Source: Methylobacillus methanolivorans (GTDB lineage: Bacteria > Pseudomonadota > Gammaproteobacteria > Burkholderiales > Methylophilaceae). Taken from it: a stretch of 64,000 nucleotides of DNA. The position numbers and the translations under genes were made by a program. A model generated the notes under the pieces. It saw only the letters and a program-made list of their open reading frames with translations. It had not been told where the DNA came from and did no database searches. The stretch covers positions 124,001 through 188,000 of the forward strand of contig NZ_JAJAVF010000001.1 in assembly GCF_020531845.1 (NCBI RefSeq), read 5' to 3'. Shown here piece after piece: positions 26,096 through 34,484 of the stretch. How positions within the stretch are numbered: position 1 is the first letter of the stretch; the number at the start of each line of letters is the position of its first letter.

Positions 26096-26893
26096 CTACT
26101 GTTGCGCCTGGTCGACTTGCACCCCTACACTCATCGTCTCCAGCCCCCCACCCACCCGCATGCCACTCACCGGGCAGGCATCGCGATAATCCAGGCCGGT
26201 GGCCAGGCGCACATGCACGCCATTGGCGCGGCGGCGGTTGGAGACATCGTAGCTCGCCCAACCGTTAGGTAACCAGGCATCGGCCCAGGCATGGCTTTCC
26301 AGCAAACTGCCATCATCATTGAATAGATAACCACTGACATAGCGCGCGGGAATGCCCAGGTAACGGCAACAAGCAATGAATATGTGGGCATGATCCTGGC
26401 AAACACCGCACCCGCTGCGGAAGGCTTCTGCCGCCGTGGTATCGACATTGGTCATACCACGCTCATAAGGCACCTGGTCGACAATGGCATGCATCATCTC
26501 TTCCAACACTTTCTCATCAAGCACCTTATCCTTGAACTGCACCGCAAACTGACGCAAGGCTACATCCGTATCAGTCAACGGTGTCGGACGCAGGTAAATC
26601 TCTCGCGGCAGGATATCTTGCGCAGGCGGGGTATCCAGGCCGGTTTCCACTTCGCCGGTTGCCAGGATATTGATCTCTTCGTGCGGGGTATCCAGCACCA
26701 GCAGGTGCGCTGCATTGCCGTAGGCATCGTCGTGTCGCTGCAAATGGCCATTGACGCGGATTTCCCAGCGCTTGACGCGCTGGCCGAAGCCATCCTGCGG
26801 CGTCAGGCGCAGCTTCTGGATGGTGTAATTGACAATATCGGTATAGAGATAATGCGTACGGTGGTTGATCGTCAATTGCATGGCATGCTCCAT
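26096..26893 (-). CDS. Transglutaminase-like cysteine protease
   Basis: Protein of 265 aa. An N-terminal beta-rich domain (HRTHYLYTDIVNYTIQKLRLTPQ) typical of bacterial transglutaminase-like proteins is followed by the papain-like core: Cys in GCGVCQDHAHIF, His in ESHAWADAWLPN and Asp in WASYDVSNRR. Last gene of the ATP-grasp/alpha-E/transglutaminase operon, starting directly after the alpha-E stop codon. Such proteins are predicted to hydrolyse or rearrange peptide or isopeptide bonds made by the ATP-grasp partner. Confidence 0.92.
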   Translation of the reverse strand: MEHAMQLTINHRTHYLYTDIVNYTIQKLRLTPQDGFGQRVKRWEIRVNGHLQRHDDAYGNAAHLLVLDTPHEEINILATGEVETGLDTPPAQDILPREIYLRPTPLTDTDVALRQFAVQFKDKVLDEKVLEEMMHAIVDQVPYERGMTNVDTTAAEAFRSGCGVCQDHAHIFIACCRYLGIPARYVSGYLFNDDGSLLESHAWADAWLPNGWASYDVSNRRRANGVHVRLATGLDYRDACPVSGMRVGGGLETMSVGVQVDQAQQ

Positions 26894-27850
26894 TCACTCG
26901 AGGCTGTTGATCGGCGCATTCAGGAAGGTACGCTGGATCTCGGCACCAAGATTGTTGTTGGACATAATGAAATCAGTGAGGAATTCGTGCAGGCCTTCCT
27001 GGAAAATATCGTTCATGCGGCCATAACGCAGCCTCGCGTGTAGCTCGCCGGCCAGGCGGCGGCATTCGTTGCTGTGCAGGCCGCCCACCTGATCGAGAAT
27101 AGGCGTGATTTCGGCGAAGCAGGCGTGCAGAGAGCGCGGCATGTCCTGACGCAACACCAGCAGTTCCGCCACTTTCCAGGGCTCAATGGCATCATTGAAC
27201 ACCTTCTGGTAGGCCTGGAACGCAGATACGGAGCGCAATACCGCACTCCACTCGTAATAATCCACCGCGCCGCCTACTTCTGCATCATTGGGTAGCAGCA
27301 GGTGGTATTTAACGTCCAGCAGGCGCGCGGTATTGTCGGCACGCTCGATGAAGGTACCCAAACGCAGGAAACGGAAGGCGTCATCGCGCAGCATGGTGCC
27401 GAAGCTCACGCCGCGAAACAGATGGGAGCGTGATTTCACCCAATCGCAAAATTCGCCCAGGCCTTTTTGCATCAGGTCCATGCCGACAAACTGGCTGAAC
27501 TCCAGCCACAGGGCATTAATGTTTTCCCAGGTTTCCGCCGACAGGGTGACGCGCACGGAACGTGCATTTTCGCGCGCGCTGCGCAAGGCAGAATAAATAC
27601 TGGAAGGATTATGTGTATCCATCGCCAGGAAGCGCACCACGCCAGCCGCCGTCACTTCGCCGTATTCCTCGTGGTACTTTTCAACGCCGCCAGCAATTTG
27701 CAATGCAGGCTCCCACAAGGTGGTCTCACTCTGCGAGGCATTGGGCACCAGCGACATGTTATAAGTCACGTCTAGTACCCGTGCCATGTTCTCTGCACGT
27801 TCGATATAGCGTGCCATCCAGTACAAATGATCTGCGGTTCTGCTTAGCAT
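26894..27850 (-). CDS. Alpha-E domain protein
   Basis: All-helical protein of 318 aa with the family opening MLSRTADHLYWMARYIERAENMARVLDV, a conserved LRSARENARSVR helix and FLRLGTFIERADNTARLLDVKYH. The domain is known only beside circularly permuted ATP-grasp and transglutaminase proteins and is thought to assist the peptide-bond chemistry. Four bases separate it from the ATP-grasp gene and none from the transglutaminase gene: tight operon. Confidence 0.94.
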   Translation of the reverse strand: MLSRTADHLYWMARYIERAENMARVLDVTYNMSLVPNASQSETTLWEPALQIAGGVEKYHEEYGEVTAAGVVRFLAMDTHNPSSIYSALRSARENARSVRVTLSAETWENINALWLEFSQFVGMDLMQKGLGEFCDWVKSRSHLFRGVSFGTMLRDDAFRFLRLGTFIERADNTARLLDVKYHLLLPNDAEVGGAVDYYEWSAVLRSVSAFQAYQKVFNDAIEPWKVAELLVLRQDMPRSLHACFAEITPILDQVGGLHSNECRRLAGELHARLRYGRMNDIFQEGLHEFLTDFIMSNNNLGAEIQRTFLNAPINSLE

Positions 27851-27854
27851 GGCA

Positions 27855-29276
27855 TTAATCTTTCAAAATCCAGGTGTCCTTGGTACCACCGCCCTGGGAA
27901 GAATTCACCACCAGGGAGCCCTCACGCAAGGCCACACGGCACAATGCGCCTGGCACCAGGCTCACGGTCTTGCCTGAGAGCACAAATGGCCGCAGATCAA
28001 CGTGACGGGGTGCAATGCCTTTTTCTACCAAGGTCGGGCAAGTCGACAACGCCAACGTCGGCTGGGCAATGTAGTTGGCAGGGTTTGCCAGGATGCGCTG
28101 GCGGAAATCCTCCAGCTCCTGCTTGCTCGCGGCAGGCCCCACCAGCATGCCGTAGCCGCCGGAGCCTTGAACCTCTTTCACCACCAGCTCTGCAAGGTGA
28201 GCCAGCACATACTTGAGATCATCGGCCTTGCTCAGCTGGTAGGTCGGCACATTGGAGAGAATGGGCTCCTCGCCAAGATAGAAACGGATCATTTCGGGCA
28301 CGTAGATATAGGTGTCCTTGTCATCCGCCACGCCGGTGCCGACAGCATTGGCCAATGTCACGCCGCCATTGCGATAGACCGACAGCAAGCCTGGAACACC
28401 CAACATGCTGTCGGGCCGGAAACTCAATGGATCGATGAAGTCATCGTCGATGCGGCGGTAGATCACGTCCACGCGCTTGGGACCTTCTGTGGTGCGCATA
28501 TAGACTGCATTGTTGCGCACAAAGAGATCTTGCCCCTCCACCAGCTCAATGCCCATCTGCTGAGCGATGAAGGCGTGCTCAAAATAAGCACTGTTATAAG
28601 CCCCTGGCGTGAGCAACACCACTGTTGGTTCGTGCACACCGGCCTGCGCCACGGCACGCAGGTTATTCAGCAATACTTGGGGGTAATGCTCAACAGGTGC
28701 AATCGGGTAGCGGCGGAACAATTCGGGAAACAAGCGCATCATCATCTTGCGGTTTTCCAGCATGTAGGAAACCCCGGAAGGCGTACGCAGGTTGTCTTCC
28801 AGCACGTAGAAATCGTTTTCGCCCGTACGCACTAGGTCAACCCCGGCAATGTGAGCATAGATGCCCTTGGGTACATCCACGCCAAACATCTCTGGTCGAT
28901 ATTGCGAATTCGCCAATATGCTGGCTGGCACAATGCCTGCCTTGATGATGTCCTGGTTGTGGTAGATGTCGTGCAGGAACATGTTCAGCGCCTTGACGCG
29001 CTGTATGGCTCCGTCGGACAGGCGAGACCATTCACCAGCAGAGAGTATGCGCGGCACGACATCAAACGGGATCAGGCGCTCGGCACCAGCATCCTCGCCG
29101 TAGACATTGAAGGTAATCCCTACGCGACGGAACAGTAGCTCGGCTTCTTGGCGCTTGCTCTCGAGTTGCTGATGCGGCACCCCTTGTAACCAGGCAGCGT
29201 ATTCGGCATAGATAGGCCGGACCGCTTCGTCTTGCAGGAACATCTCGTCAAAAGGTTTTTTCTTAGCGGTATCCAT
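27855..29276 (-). CDS. Circularly permuted ATP-grasp peptide ligase-type protein
   Basis: 473 aa. Starts with the conserved PFDEMF and VRPIYAEYAAWL; later SYMLENRKMMMRLFPELF, DVIYRRIDDDFIDPL, VKEVQGSGGYGMLVGP and a CPTLVEKGIAPRHVDLRPFVL block, the hallmarks of the circularly permuted ATP-grasp type 2 family. These are predicted to form amide bonds in a still unknown peptide tag or small peptide. First gene of the operon. The ATG at 29276 has a GAGAG upstream, but a sigma-54 promoter predicted at 29289-29303 would start transcription about one base before the ATG; a Met at 29243 is the alternative start. Confidence 0.93.
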   Translation of the reverse strand: MDTAKKKPFDEMFLQDEAVRPIYAEYAAWLQGVPHQQLESKRQEAELLFRRVGITFNVYGEDAGAERLIPFDVVPRILSAGEWSRLSDGAIQRVKALNMFLHDIYHNQDIIKAGIVPASILANSQYRPEMFGVDVPKGIYAHIAGVDLVRTGENDFYVLEDNLRTPSGVSYMLENRKMMMRLFPELFRRYPIAPVEHYPQVLLNNLRAVAQAGVHEPTVVLLTPGAYNSAYFEHAFIAQQMGIELVEGQDLFVRNNAVYMRTTEGPKRVDVIYRRIDDDFIDPLSFRPDSMLGVPGLLSVYRNGGVTLANAVGTGVADDKDTYIYVPEMIRFYLGEEPILSNVPTYQLSKADDLKYVLAHLAELVVKEVQGSGGYGMLVGPAASKQELEDFRQRILANPANYIAQPTLALSTCPTLVEKGIAPRHVDLRPFVLSGKTVSLVPGALCRVALREGSLVVNSSQGGGTKDTWILKD

Positions 29277-29288
29277 GCAATTACTCTC

Positions 29289-29303
29289 GCAAGGGTCATG
29301 CCA
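29289..29303 (-). promoter_or_regulatory. Sigma-54 promoter candidate
   Basis: On the minus strand TGGCATGACCCTTGC has GG and GC exactly ten bases apart and matches the -24/-12 consensus (TGGCACG-N4-TTGC) at all but one conserved position. It sits directly before the ATP-grasp gene and about 70 bases downstream of an NtrC-like site. Confidence 0.72.
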
Positions 29304-29317
29304 GTTAAAAAATCCTT

Positions 29318-29353
29318 GTTATTCATGATATTAAAAACAACATCATGAATAAC
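29318..29353. promoter_or_regulatory. Perfect 12-bp inverted repeat between enhancer and promoter
   Basis: GTTATTCATGAT (29318-29329) and ATCATGAATAAC (29342-29353) are exact reverse complements around a 12-base AT-rich spacer. It could be the operator of an unidentified regulator or a bending site; no run of T follows, so it is not a terminator. Confidence 0.55.
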
Positions 29354-29356
29354 TCA

Positions 29357-29387
29357 CACTATTTGCACCAAGATAGTGCAAATAGTG
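29357..29387. promoter_or_regulatory. NtrC-type enhancer site
   Basis: The 17-mer at 29364-29380, TGCACCAAGATAGTGCA, fits the NtrC consensus TGCACCA-N3-TGGTGCA with one mismatch. It is extended to a perfect palindrome with 12-base arms (CACTATTTGCAC and GTGCAAATAGTG). Its centre lies about 95 bases upstream of the predicted sigma-54 start, a normal enhancer distance. Confidence 0.7.
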
Positions 29388-29426
29388 TTCATGGTCAGAA
29401 CATCAGCACCATGCTGGTTATTCGGC

Positions 29427-31106
29427 TTAATCCTTGCCTGAACGCCAGATCGAGATCATCAGCATGATGCCGATGACGAAAGCCAGAAAGAACCCCAGGA
29501 AGCCAAACGCGGGTAAGCCGAATAATTCTGGACCACCGCGCACAGTCATCACGATGGAAGAACCAATGATCAATGACGCAGTAATCAGCGCCATGGTGAG
29601 GCGGTTGGTACTGTGATCCAACTGATGCCCGAAGTGATCAAGGCGCTTGAGGTCAAGATTGAGCTTGAGTCGCCCTTTGCCAGCCTCTTTCAGCACTTGC
29701 GACACATCGCCAGGTAAGTCACTCACGGCACCAATTGTCTTGCTGAACCCACGAGTGCCCTTGCGCCACAAGGTCTTGGGCATGTAGCGCTCGATAATGA
29801 TCTTTTTTACAAAAGGAGTGAGATGGCTGACGATCTGGAAATCAGGGTCTAGCTGGCGTCCCAGGCCTTCCAGCGTAATCAATGCCTTGAACAGCATAGT
29901 AAGATCAGGCGGCACCGAAAGGTGATTCTCGCGCATGATGGTCGTAAGGTCATTCAAGAGAATGCCAAAACTAATATGCTTGAGTGGCGCATTGTCATAG
30001 GTGCAGATGAACTCATCGACATCCGCCCCCAGCTTATCTTCATCAACAACTGCATGGCCTGCCCAGGCGATGAGGATATCGCGCAGGGTATCAATGTCGC
30101 GTGACACCAAAGCAGCAAGCAGATCGGCAATCTCATTGCGCCGGTCTATGCTGATGCGCCCGACCATACCGCAATCGATCACGGCAATCTTGTTCTCGGG
30201 CAGGAAGAAAATATTGCCAGGATGCGGATCAGCGTGGAAAAAGCCATCAATCAATACCATCTTCATCACGGCATCGGCACCGCGAGCAGCCAGCAATGGC
30301 AAGTCCATTCCTGCCTGGCGTGCCTCCTGCAGGCTATTGCCCGGTATGCCATCAATCTTTTCCATCACCAGCACGCTTTCACTGGTGTAATCCCAGTAAA
30401 TCCTCGCAAAACTGGTGGTTTTGTCATTCAAGAAATTGCGGGCAAAACGCTCGGTATTGCGGCCTTCCAATGCTAAGTCCAGCTCGCGCTTCAATGACTT
30501 GGAAAACTGATCGACAATCTCTGTGGGGTTAAAGCGCTTTGCCTCTTCCACTTCGGCCTCAATCAAGCGCGCAATATGGTGCAACAGGCGCAGGTCGGCA
30601 TCAATGTTCTCTTGTATGCCTGGCCGACGCAGCTTGAGGATCACCGGCGTGCCATCCTGCAACTTGGCCTGGTAGACCTGGGCAATTGACGCCCCAGCCA
30701 CAGGCGTCGTATCAAAATCGCGGAATACCTCAAATGGCGACTTGCCAAGCGCTTCCTGCAAACCAGGGAGCATCTCCTCAAATGGCACCGGAGGCACTTG
30801 GTCCTGCAACTTGGATAGTTCCTCTATCCAATTAGGCGGAAAAATATCTGGCCGCGTGGCCAACACCTGTCCCATTTTGACGAAAGTCGGACCCAACTCT
30901 TGCAATGCCATGCGTGCGCGAACTTCAGAAGGCAGCTGCATCACCTCCCGTGAAGCTTCTGAATTAAGTGCATTGCCTGCACGACGCAACCAACTACGCT
31001 TGCCCAAGCGCTCTGCAATATCGCCCCAACCGTAATGCATGAGGATGCGAGCAATCGCACGCACACGCTTGAAGTCACGCATTACCGAAATCGTTTCACG
31101 CAGCAT
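29427..31106 (-). CDS. ubiB: UbiB/ABC1-family atypical kinase
   Basis: 559 aa. The ABC1/ADCK-family blocks are present: the KxGQ motif in GPTFVKMGQVLATRPD, an Ala-rich nucleotide loop ASIAQVYQA, VILKLRRPG, the ENID and H-x-D-P-H-PGN catalytic segment (GFFHADPHPGNIFFL) and IDCGMVGRI. Two C-terminal transmembrane helices (about 500-550). The family supports ubiquinone biosynthesis or lipid-quinone handling through ATPase activity. It is away from ubiE/ubiJ, so it could be a second UbiB-like paralogue rather than the housekeeping copy. Confidence 0.85.
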   Translation of the reverse strand: MLRETISVMRDFKRVRAIARILMHYGWGDIAERLGKRSWLRRAGNALNSEASREVMQLPSEVRARMALQELGPTFVKMGQVLATRPDIFPPNWIEELSKLQDQVPPVPFEEMLPGLQEALGKSPFEVFRDFDTTPVAGASIAQVYQAKLQDGTPVILKLRRPGIQENIDADLRLLHHIARLIEAEVEEAKRFNPTEIVDQFSKSLKRELDLALEGRNTERFARNFLNDKTTSFARIYWDYTSESVLVMEKIDGIPGNSLQEARQAGMDLPLLAARGADAVMKMVLIDGFFHADPHPGNIFFLPENKIAVIDCGMVGRISIDRRNEIADLLAALVSRDIDTLRDILIAWAGHAVVDEDKLGADVDEFICTYDNAPLKHISFGILLNDLTTIMRENHLSVPPDLTMLFKALITLEGLGRQLDPDFQIVSHLTPFVKKIIIERYMPKTLWRKGTRGFSKTIGAVSDLPGDVSQVLKEAGKGRLKLNLDLKRLDHFGHQLDHSTNRLTMALITASLIIGSSIVMTVRGGPELFGLPAFGFLGFFLAFVIGIMLMISIWRSGKD

Positions 31107-31136
31107 AATGTTCCCGGGGAAAAACTTACGTTTGTA

Positions 31137-31472
31137 TTATTCGTCTTGATCCAAGCGATCAGCGCGCTGCTCGATACGAGCAGCAACTTCCATGAGTTTA
31201 TGACTGGCAGCATGTGCCACTTTAACGCCCACATGCTTGACTGCTTGTTTACCAGCACGCTTCAAGCGATGGCTGGTACCGTGAATGCGCCTGGCCACTG
31301 ATTCGGCCAACAAGCGTGCACGTTCGCGCGCGCCAAGGCGGAAGTGGCTGGCATATTCTGCCAACGTTTGCTCCATTTCCTCAGGGCTCAGGTGATGCAG
31401 CAATTCCCGCCGTCTGGCATCGTCTAGATTGGTTTGTAATTTATGTATCAGTGAATAAGTGCTAGGGCTCAT
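31137..31472 (-). CDS. Hypothetical protein, 111 aa
   Basis: Basic, helical protein without signal peptide or membrane span; it contains LSPEEMEQTLAEYASHFRLGARERARLLAESVARRIHG. No family recognised. It lies 30 bases upstream of the UbiB-family gene on the same strand, so probably co-transcribed. Confidence 0.6.
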   Translation of the reverse strand: MSPSTYSLIHKLQTNLDDARRRELLHHLSPEEMEQTLAEYASHFRLGARERARLLAESVARRIHGTSHRLKRAGKQAVKHVGVKVAHAASHKLMEVAARIEQRADRLDQDE

Positions 31473-31630
31473 GATGACAGGCCTTATTCCAACATTAATG
31501 AAGTCATTCTACACCAAGCCAAATGCTTGCCTTCTCTTATTGCAAGACAGGTTTTTAGGTGTTGGAGTTTCCCACTTTTCTTAAAGAATTGGTTTACAGA
31601 ACCGAAAACAAACTTATAGAATCGGGAGCG

Positions 31631-32140
31631 ATGATGAAACTACCTGCCATTTTTGCTGCATTAGTATTGCTCGGCAACACGCCTGCCTTTGCAGGCGAGC
31701 GCACCGCTATACAGCAGTTCCAACAGGATGCGCTTGAGGCAACTCAAACCTGGACGGAATCTGTACAGGAAGTGCTCATCAATGCCTTAAGCCTGACAGG
31801 CATCAAGTATAGTTACGGCGGAAAATCCCCGGAAACGGGATTTGATTGCAGCGGCTTCGTGCGTTATGTATTCCAGCAATCCACCAGCATGACGTTGCCG
31901 CATGGAGCCAAAGCCATTAGCCAGCTAGGCCAACCGGTCCCGCAAGAGCAACTTCAGCCTGGCGACTTGGTGTTTTTCAACACCTTGAAATCAGCCTTCT
32001 CTCATGTAGGGATTTATCTGGGCGACCATAAATTCATTCATGCACCCAGTTCTGGCGGTGGTGTACAGGTCGTAGACATGACGGATAACTACTGGTCAAA
32101 ACGCTTCAACGGCGCTCGCCGTATGGAAAGTAACCACTAG
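31631..32140 (+). CDS. NlpC/P60-family cell-wall hydrolase
   Basis: About 169 aa from the ATG at 31631 (GGGAGCG site), giving a clean signal peptide cut near AFAGER. The catalytic Cys is in TGFDCSGFVRYVF, the His in FSHVGIYLGDHKFIHAPSSGG. Predicted endopeptidase of peptidoglycan stem peptides, exported to the periplasm. Single-domain form of the Spr/NlpC group, standing alone. Confidence 0.93.
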   Translation: MMKLPAIFAALVLLGNTPAFAGERTAIQQFQQDALEATQTWTESVQEVLINALSLTGIKYSYGGKSPETGFDCSGFVRYVFQQSTSMTLPHGAKAISQLGQPVPQEQLQPGDLVFFNTLKSAFSHVGIYLGDHKFIHAPSSGGGVQVVDMTDNYWSKRFNGARRMESNH

Positions 32141-32193
32141 CTAGCAACCTAGCCCTACGGGACTGTAGTCCTGAAGCCACCTAGCTCCAGGAT

Positions 32194-33096
32194 TTAAGCG
32201 AGTGCTGTATCCAACATCATCATCAACACGAAACCGATAATCAAACCACTAGTTGCAAATACTTCATGTCCTTTGCGGTGCGACTCGGGAATGATCTCAT
32301 GACTTACTACAAACAACATTGCACCTGCAGCCACACCCAAGCCCCAAGGTAACAATGAGGCTGAAGAGCTTACAATCGCAGCGCCTAATACCGCACCGAC
32401 TGGCTCAACCAAGCCACTCGCCATCCCAATCGTGATCGCCGTCCGCCGCGAATAACCCACAACTGCCAAGGCCATTGCCACCACAAAGCCCTCTGGAATA
32501 TCCTGGATAGCAATGCCAGTCGCCAAGGCACCGCCGCGCACGACATCACCTCCTGCAAAGCCAACACCGATCGCCAAGCCTTCCGGTACATTGTGCAGGG
32601 CAATCGCAAATACAAATAACCAGGTACGTTTCAATGCCAAGGTATTCTCGCGCTCCATGCCCTTGATGAAGTGCTCATGTGGCACCCAGCGCTCCAAGGC
32701 AAGCAACAATGCAGCACCAATAATAATGCTGCCCCCTACAATGGAGGCAGCACCCCATGCGCTAGCCCCTTGCGCCTGAGCCGCCTCAATGCCAGGCACA
32801 ATCAGGGAAAATGCACTGGCAGCAAGCATGACACCTGCCCCAAAGCCAAACAAGGTATCCATGATGCGATCAGGCAACTGTTTCCAGAACAGAACCGGCA
32901 ATGTTCCAGCAGCGGTTGCAAGCGCTGCTGCTGATCCGCCCCAGAAAGCATCACGCACCTGCGGCACACGCCAAGCAGCCTGCCCCCAATCACCCCACAA
33001 TTGCACCAGCAACAGGACGCAACCCAGTCCGGCCAGGACGAGCAACCACAGCCAGAGTTTTTGTCGATGGTTGGCGATGATGAAAGGGAAGTTCAT
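32194..33096 (-). CDS. ZIP-family metal transporter
   Basis: 300 aa with about eight membrane helices. The metal-site helices carry ALHNVPEGLAIGVGF and IQDIPEGFVVAMAL, and a later VSHEIIPESHRKGHE is typical of the GufA/ZupT branch. Imports divalent metals such as Zn, Mn or Fe. It follows sodA by 15 bases; the pairing with a manganese superoxide dismutase suggests manganese import (inference). Confidence 0.92.
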   Translation of the reverse strand: MNFPFIIANHRQKLWLWLLVLAGLGCVLLLVQLWGDWGQAAWRVPQVRDAFWGGSAAALATAAGTLPVLFWKQLPDRIMDTLFGFGAGVMLAASAFSLIVPGIEAAQAQGASAWGAASIVGGSIIIGAALLLALERWVPHEHFIKGMERENTLALKRTWLFVFAIALHNVPEGLAIGVGFAGGDVVRGGALATGIAIQDIPEGFVVAMALAVVGYSRRTAITIGMASGLVEPVGAVLGAAIVSSSASLLPWGLGVAAGAMLFVVSHEIIPESHRKGHEVFATSGLIIGFVLMMMLDTALA

Positions 33097-33111
33097 GGCA
33101 GGTTCCAGTGC

Positions 33112-33726
33112 TTATTGAGACAAGGCTTCCTGGTAACGACGTGTCACTTCATCCCAGTTAACGACATTAAAGAATGCACCAACATATTCCGGACGGCGAT
33201 TCTGGTAGCGCAGGTAGTAGGCATGCTCCCATACATCCAGGCCTAATATAGGCGTATTGCCATGGGAAAGCGGGCTATCCTGGTTGGCACTGCTCTCTAC
33301 TACCAGTTTCTTCTCCGGTGTTACTGACAACCATGCCCAGCCACTACCAAAGCGCGTCAGGGCTGCCTTGGTAAAGGCTTCCTTGAAAGTATCAAAGCTA
33401 CCAATGTCAGCCTTGATTGCCTCAGCGACAGCGCCTGTCGGCTCGCCGCCACCATTAGGGGACATGACTTTCCAGAACAGGCTATGGTTAGCATGGCCCC
33501 CCCCATTATTACGCACCGGGCCACGCAGGTTTTCCGGCAAACTATCCAGCTTGGCAACCAGTGCTTCTACTGGCTCATCGGCAAATGCTGTGCCTTCTAG
33601 CGCAGCATTGACATTATTGATGTAAGTCTGGTGATGCTTGGTATGGTGGATCTCCATGGTCTGCGCATCAATGTGCGGCTCCAGGGCCGTGTAAGCATAA
33701 TCAAGGGGGGGTAATGTGTATGCCAT
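33112..33726 (-). CDS. sodA: Superoxide dismutase, manganese type
   Basis: 204 aa, full length. Metal ligands lie in [18 protein letters not shown], and [22 protein letters not shown] with Gly-rich flanks and the DVWEHAYYL block fit the Mn-preferring group. Cytoplasmic detoxification of superoxide. Middle gene of the unknown-sodA-ZIP operon. Confidence 0.95.
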   Translation of the reverse strand: MAYTLPPLDYAYTALEPHIDAQTMEIHHTKHHQTYINNVNAALEGTAFADEPVEALVAKLDSLPENLRGPVRNNGGGHANHSLFWKVMSPNGGGEPTGAVAEAIKADIGSFDTFKEAFTKAALTRFGSGWAWLSVTPEKKLVVESSANQDSPLSHGNTPILGLDVWEHAYYLRYQNRRPEYVGAFFNVVNWDEVTRRYQEALSQ

Positions 33727-33850
33727 TATTTCGCTCCTAAGGTATTGGAATCAATGAATTGAGAATCTGTTGAACCTGATTACCACAGTTTGCTTGCCTG
33801 GATCATCTTAGGCTTTTTGCCAAAGAAAATCTCACTGGGTTTCAGAATTT

Positions 33851-34366
33851 TTAATGTAAGGGCTGCTCTTGCAAGCTGCAGAATTGACCGCAGACACGCA
33901 AAGTCCTCGTCACTAAAGGATGTTGACTATAGAGATGGCTAAAGTTCAATAACTCTCTATAAGTTCGACGCCCGTGACGCTGCGCTGCTTCCCGTAGTGC
34001 ACAACTCATCGCAGGATCAGCACAAATACGCGACAGGCATTGATGGGCTTCGCATAATCGACAAGCGGCCGTATTGATATCACCCTGACGGGCATAGACA
34101 TTGGCTAGGTTGTGATGGGACACCACATAGGCAGCCATTACGGTATCTATTGCTACCTGAACAGGCTTATCTGCCTGCACGCACTCCTTCAACAGCAACT
34201 TGGCCTGCTCAAGCGCAGCTTGGTATTCATTCATGGCACGCTGATCCTGCTGGGCAGAATAAGCCTGATTACCCTCGCGCATGGCATTTTCCCACGTAAC
34301 AATCCTGTTCTCATGGGCTTCGGCAGGTGTGCCGGACATAGTTGCTTGATGCCTGACTGGGCTCAT
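33851..34366 (-). CDS. Hypothetical TPR-like protein of the sodA operon
   Basis: 171 aa, helical, Cys- and His-rich towards the C-terminus (ACRLCEAHQCLSRICADPAMSC). ANVYARQGDINTAACRLCEAHQCL looks like a tetratricopeptide repeat. The order unknown gene - sodA - ZIP transporter recalls the iron-regulated sodM operon of Pseudomonas aeruginosa, where a small conserved gene precedes the dismutase. A Fur-like sequence lies just upstream. Confidence 0.75.
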   Translation of the reverse strand: MSPVRHQATMSGTPAEAHENRIVTWENAMREGNQAYSAQQDQRAMNEYQAALEQAKLLLKECVQADKPVQVAIDTVMAAYVVSHHNLANVYARQGDINTAACRLCEAHQCLSRICADPAMSCALREAAQRHGRRTYRELLNFSHLYSQHPLVTRTLRVCGQFCSLQEQPLH

Positions 34367-34390
34367 ATGCGCCTGCTTATTATCAATAAT

Positions 34391-34409
34391 ATCAATGAGA
34401 GTAATTATT
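34391..34409 (-). promoter_or_regulatory. Possible Fur box upstream of the sodA operon
   Basis: On the minus strand AATAATTACTCTCATTGAT shares 11 of 19 positions with the classical Fur box, inside a strongly AT-rich stretch 25-43 bases before the start codon. Weak on its own; supported by the operon's content. Confidence 0.4.
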
Positions 34410-34484
34410 ATTTATTTAAATAAACAACACAACTCCCCTAACTTCAAAATCAGCAGCCAAGGCCCAGCAAGATAAAAATTAAGA

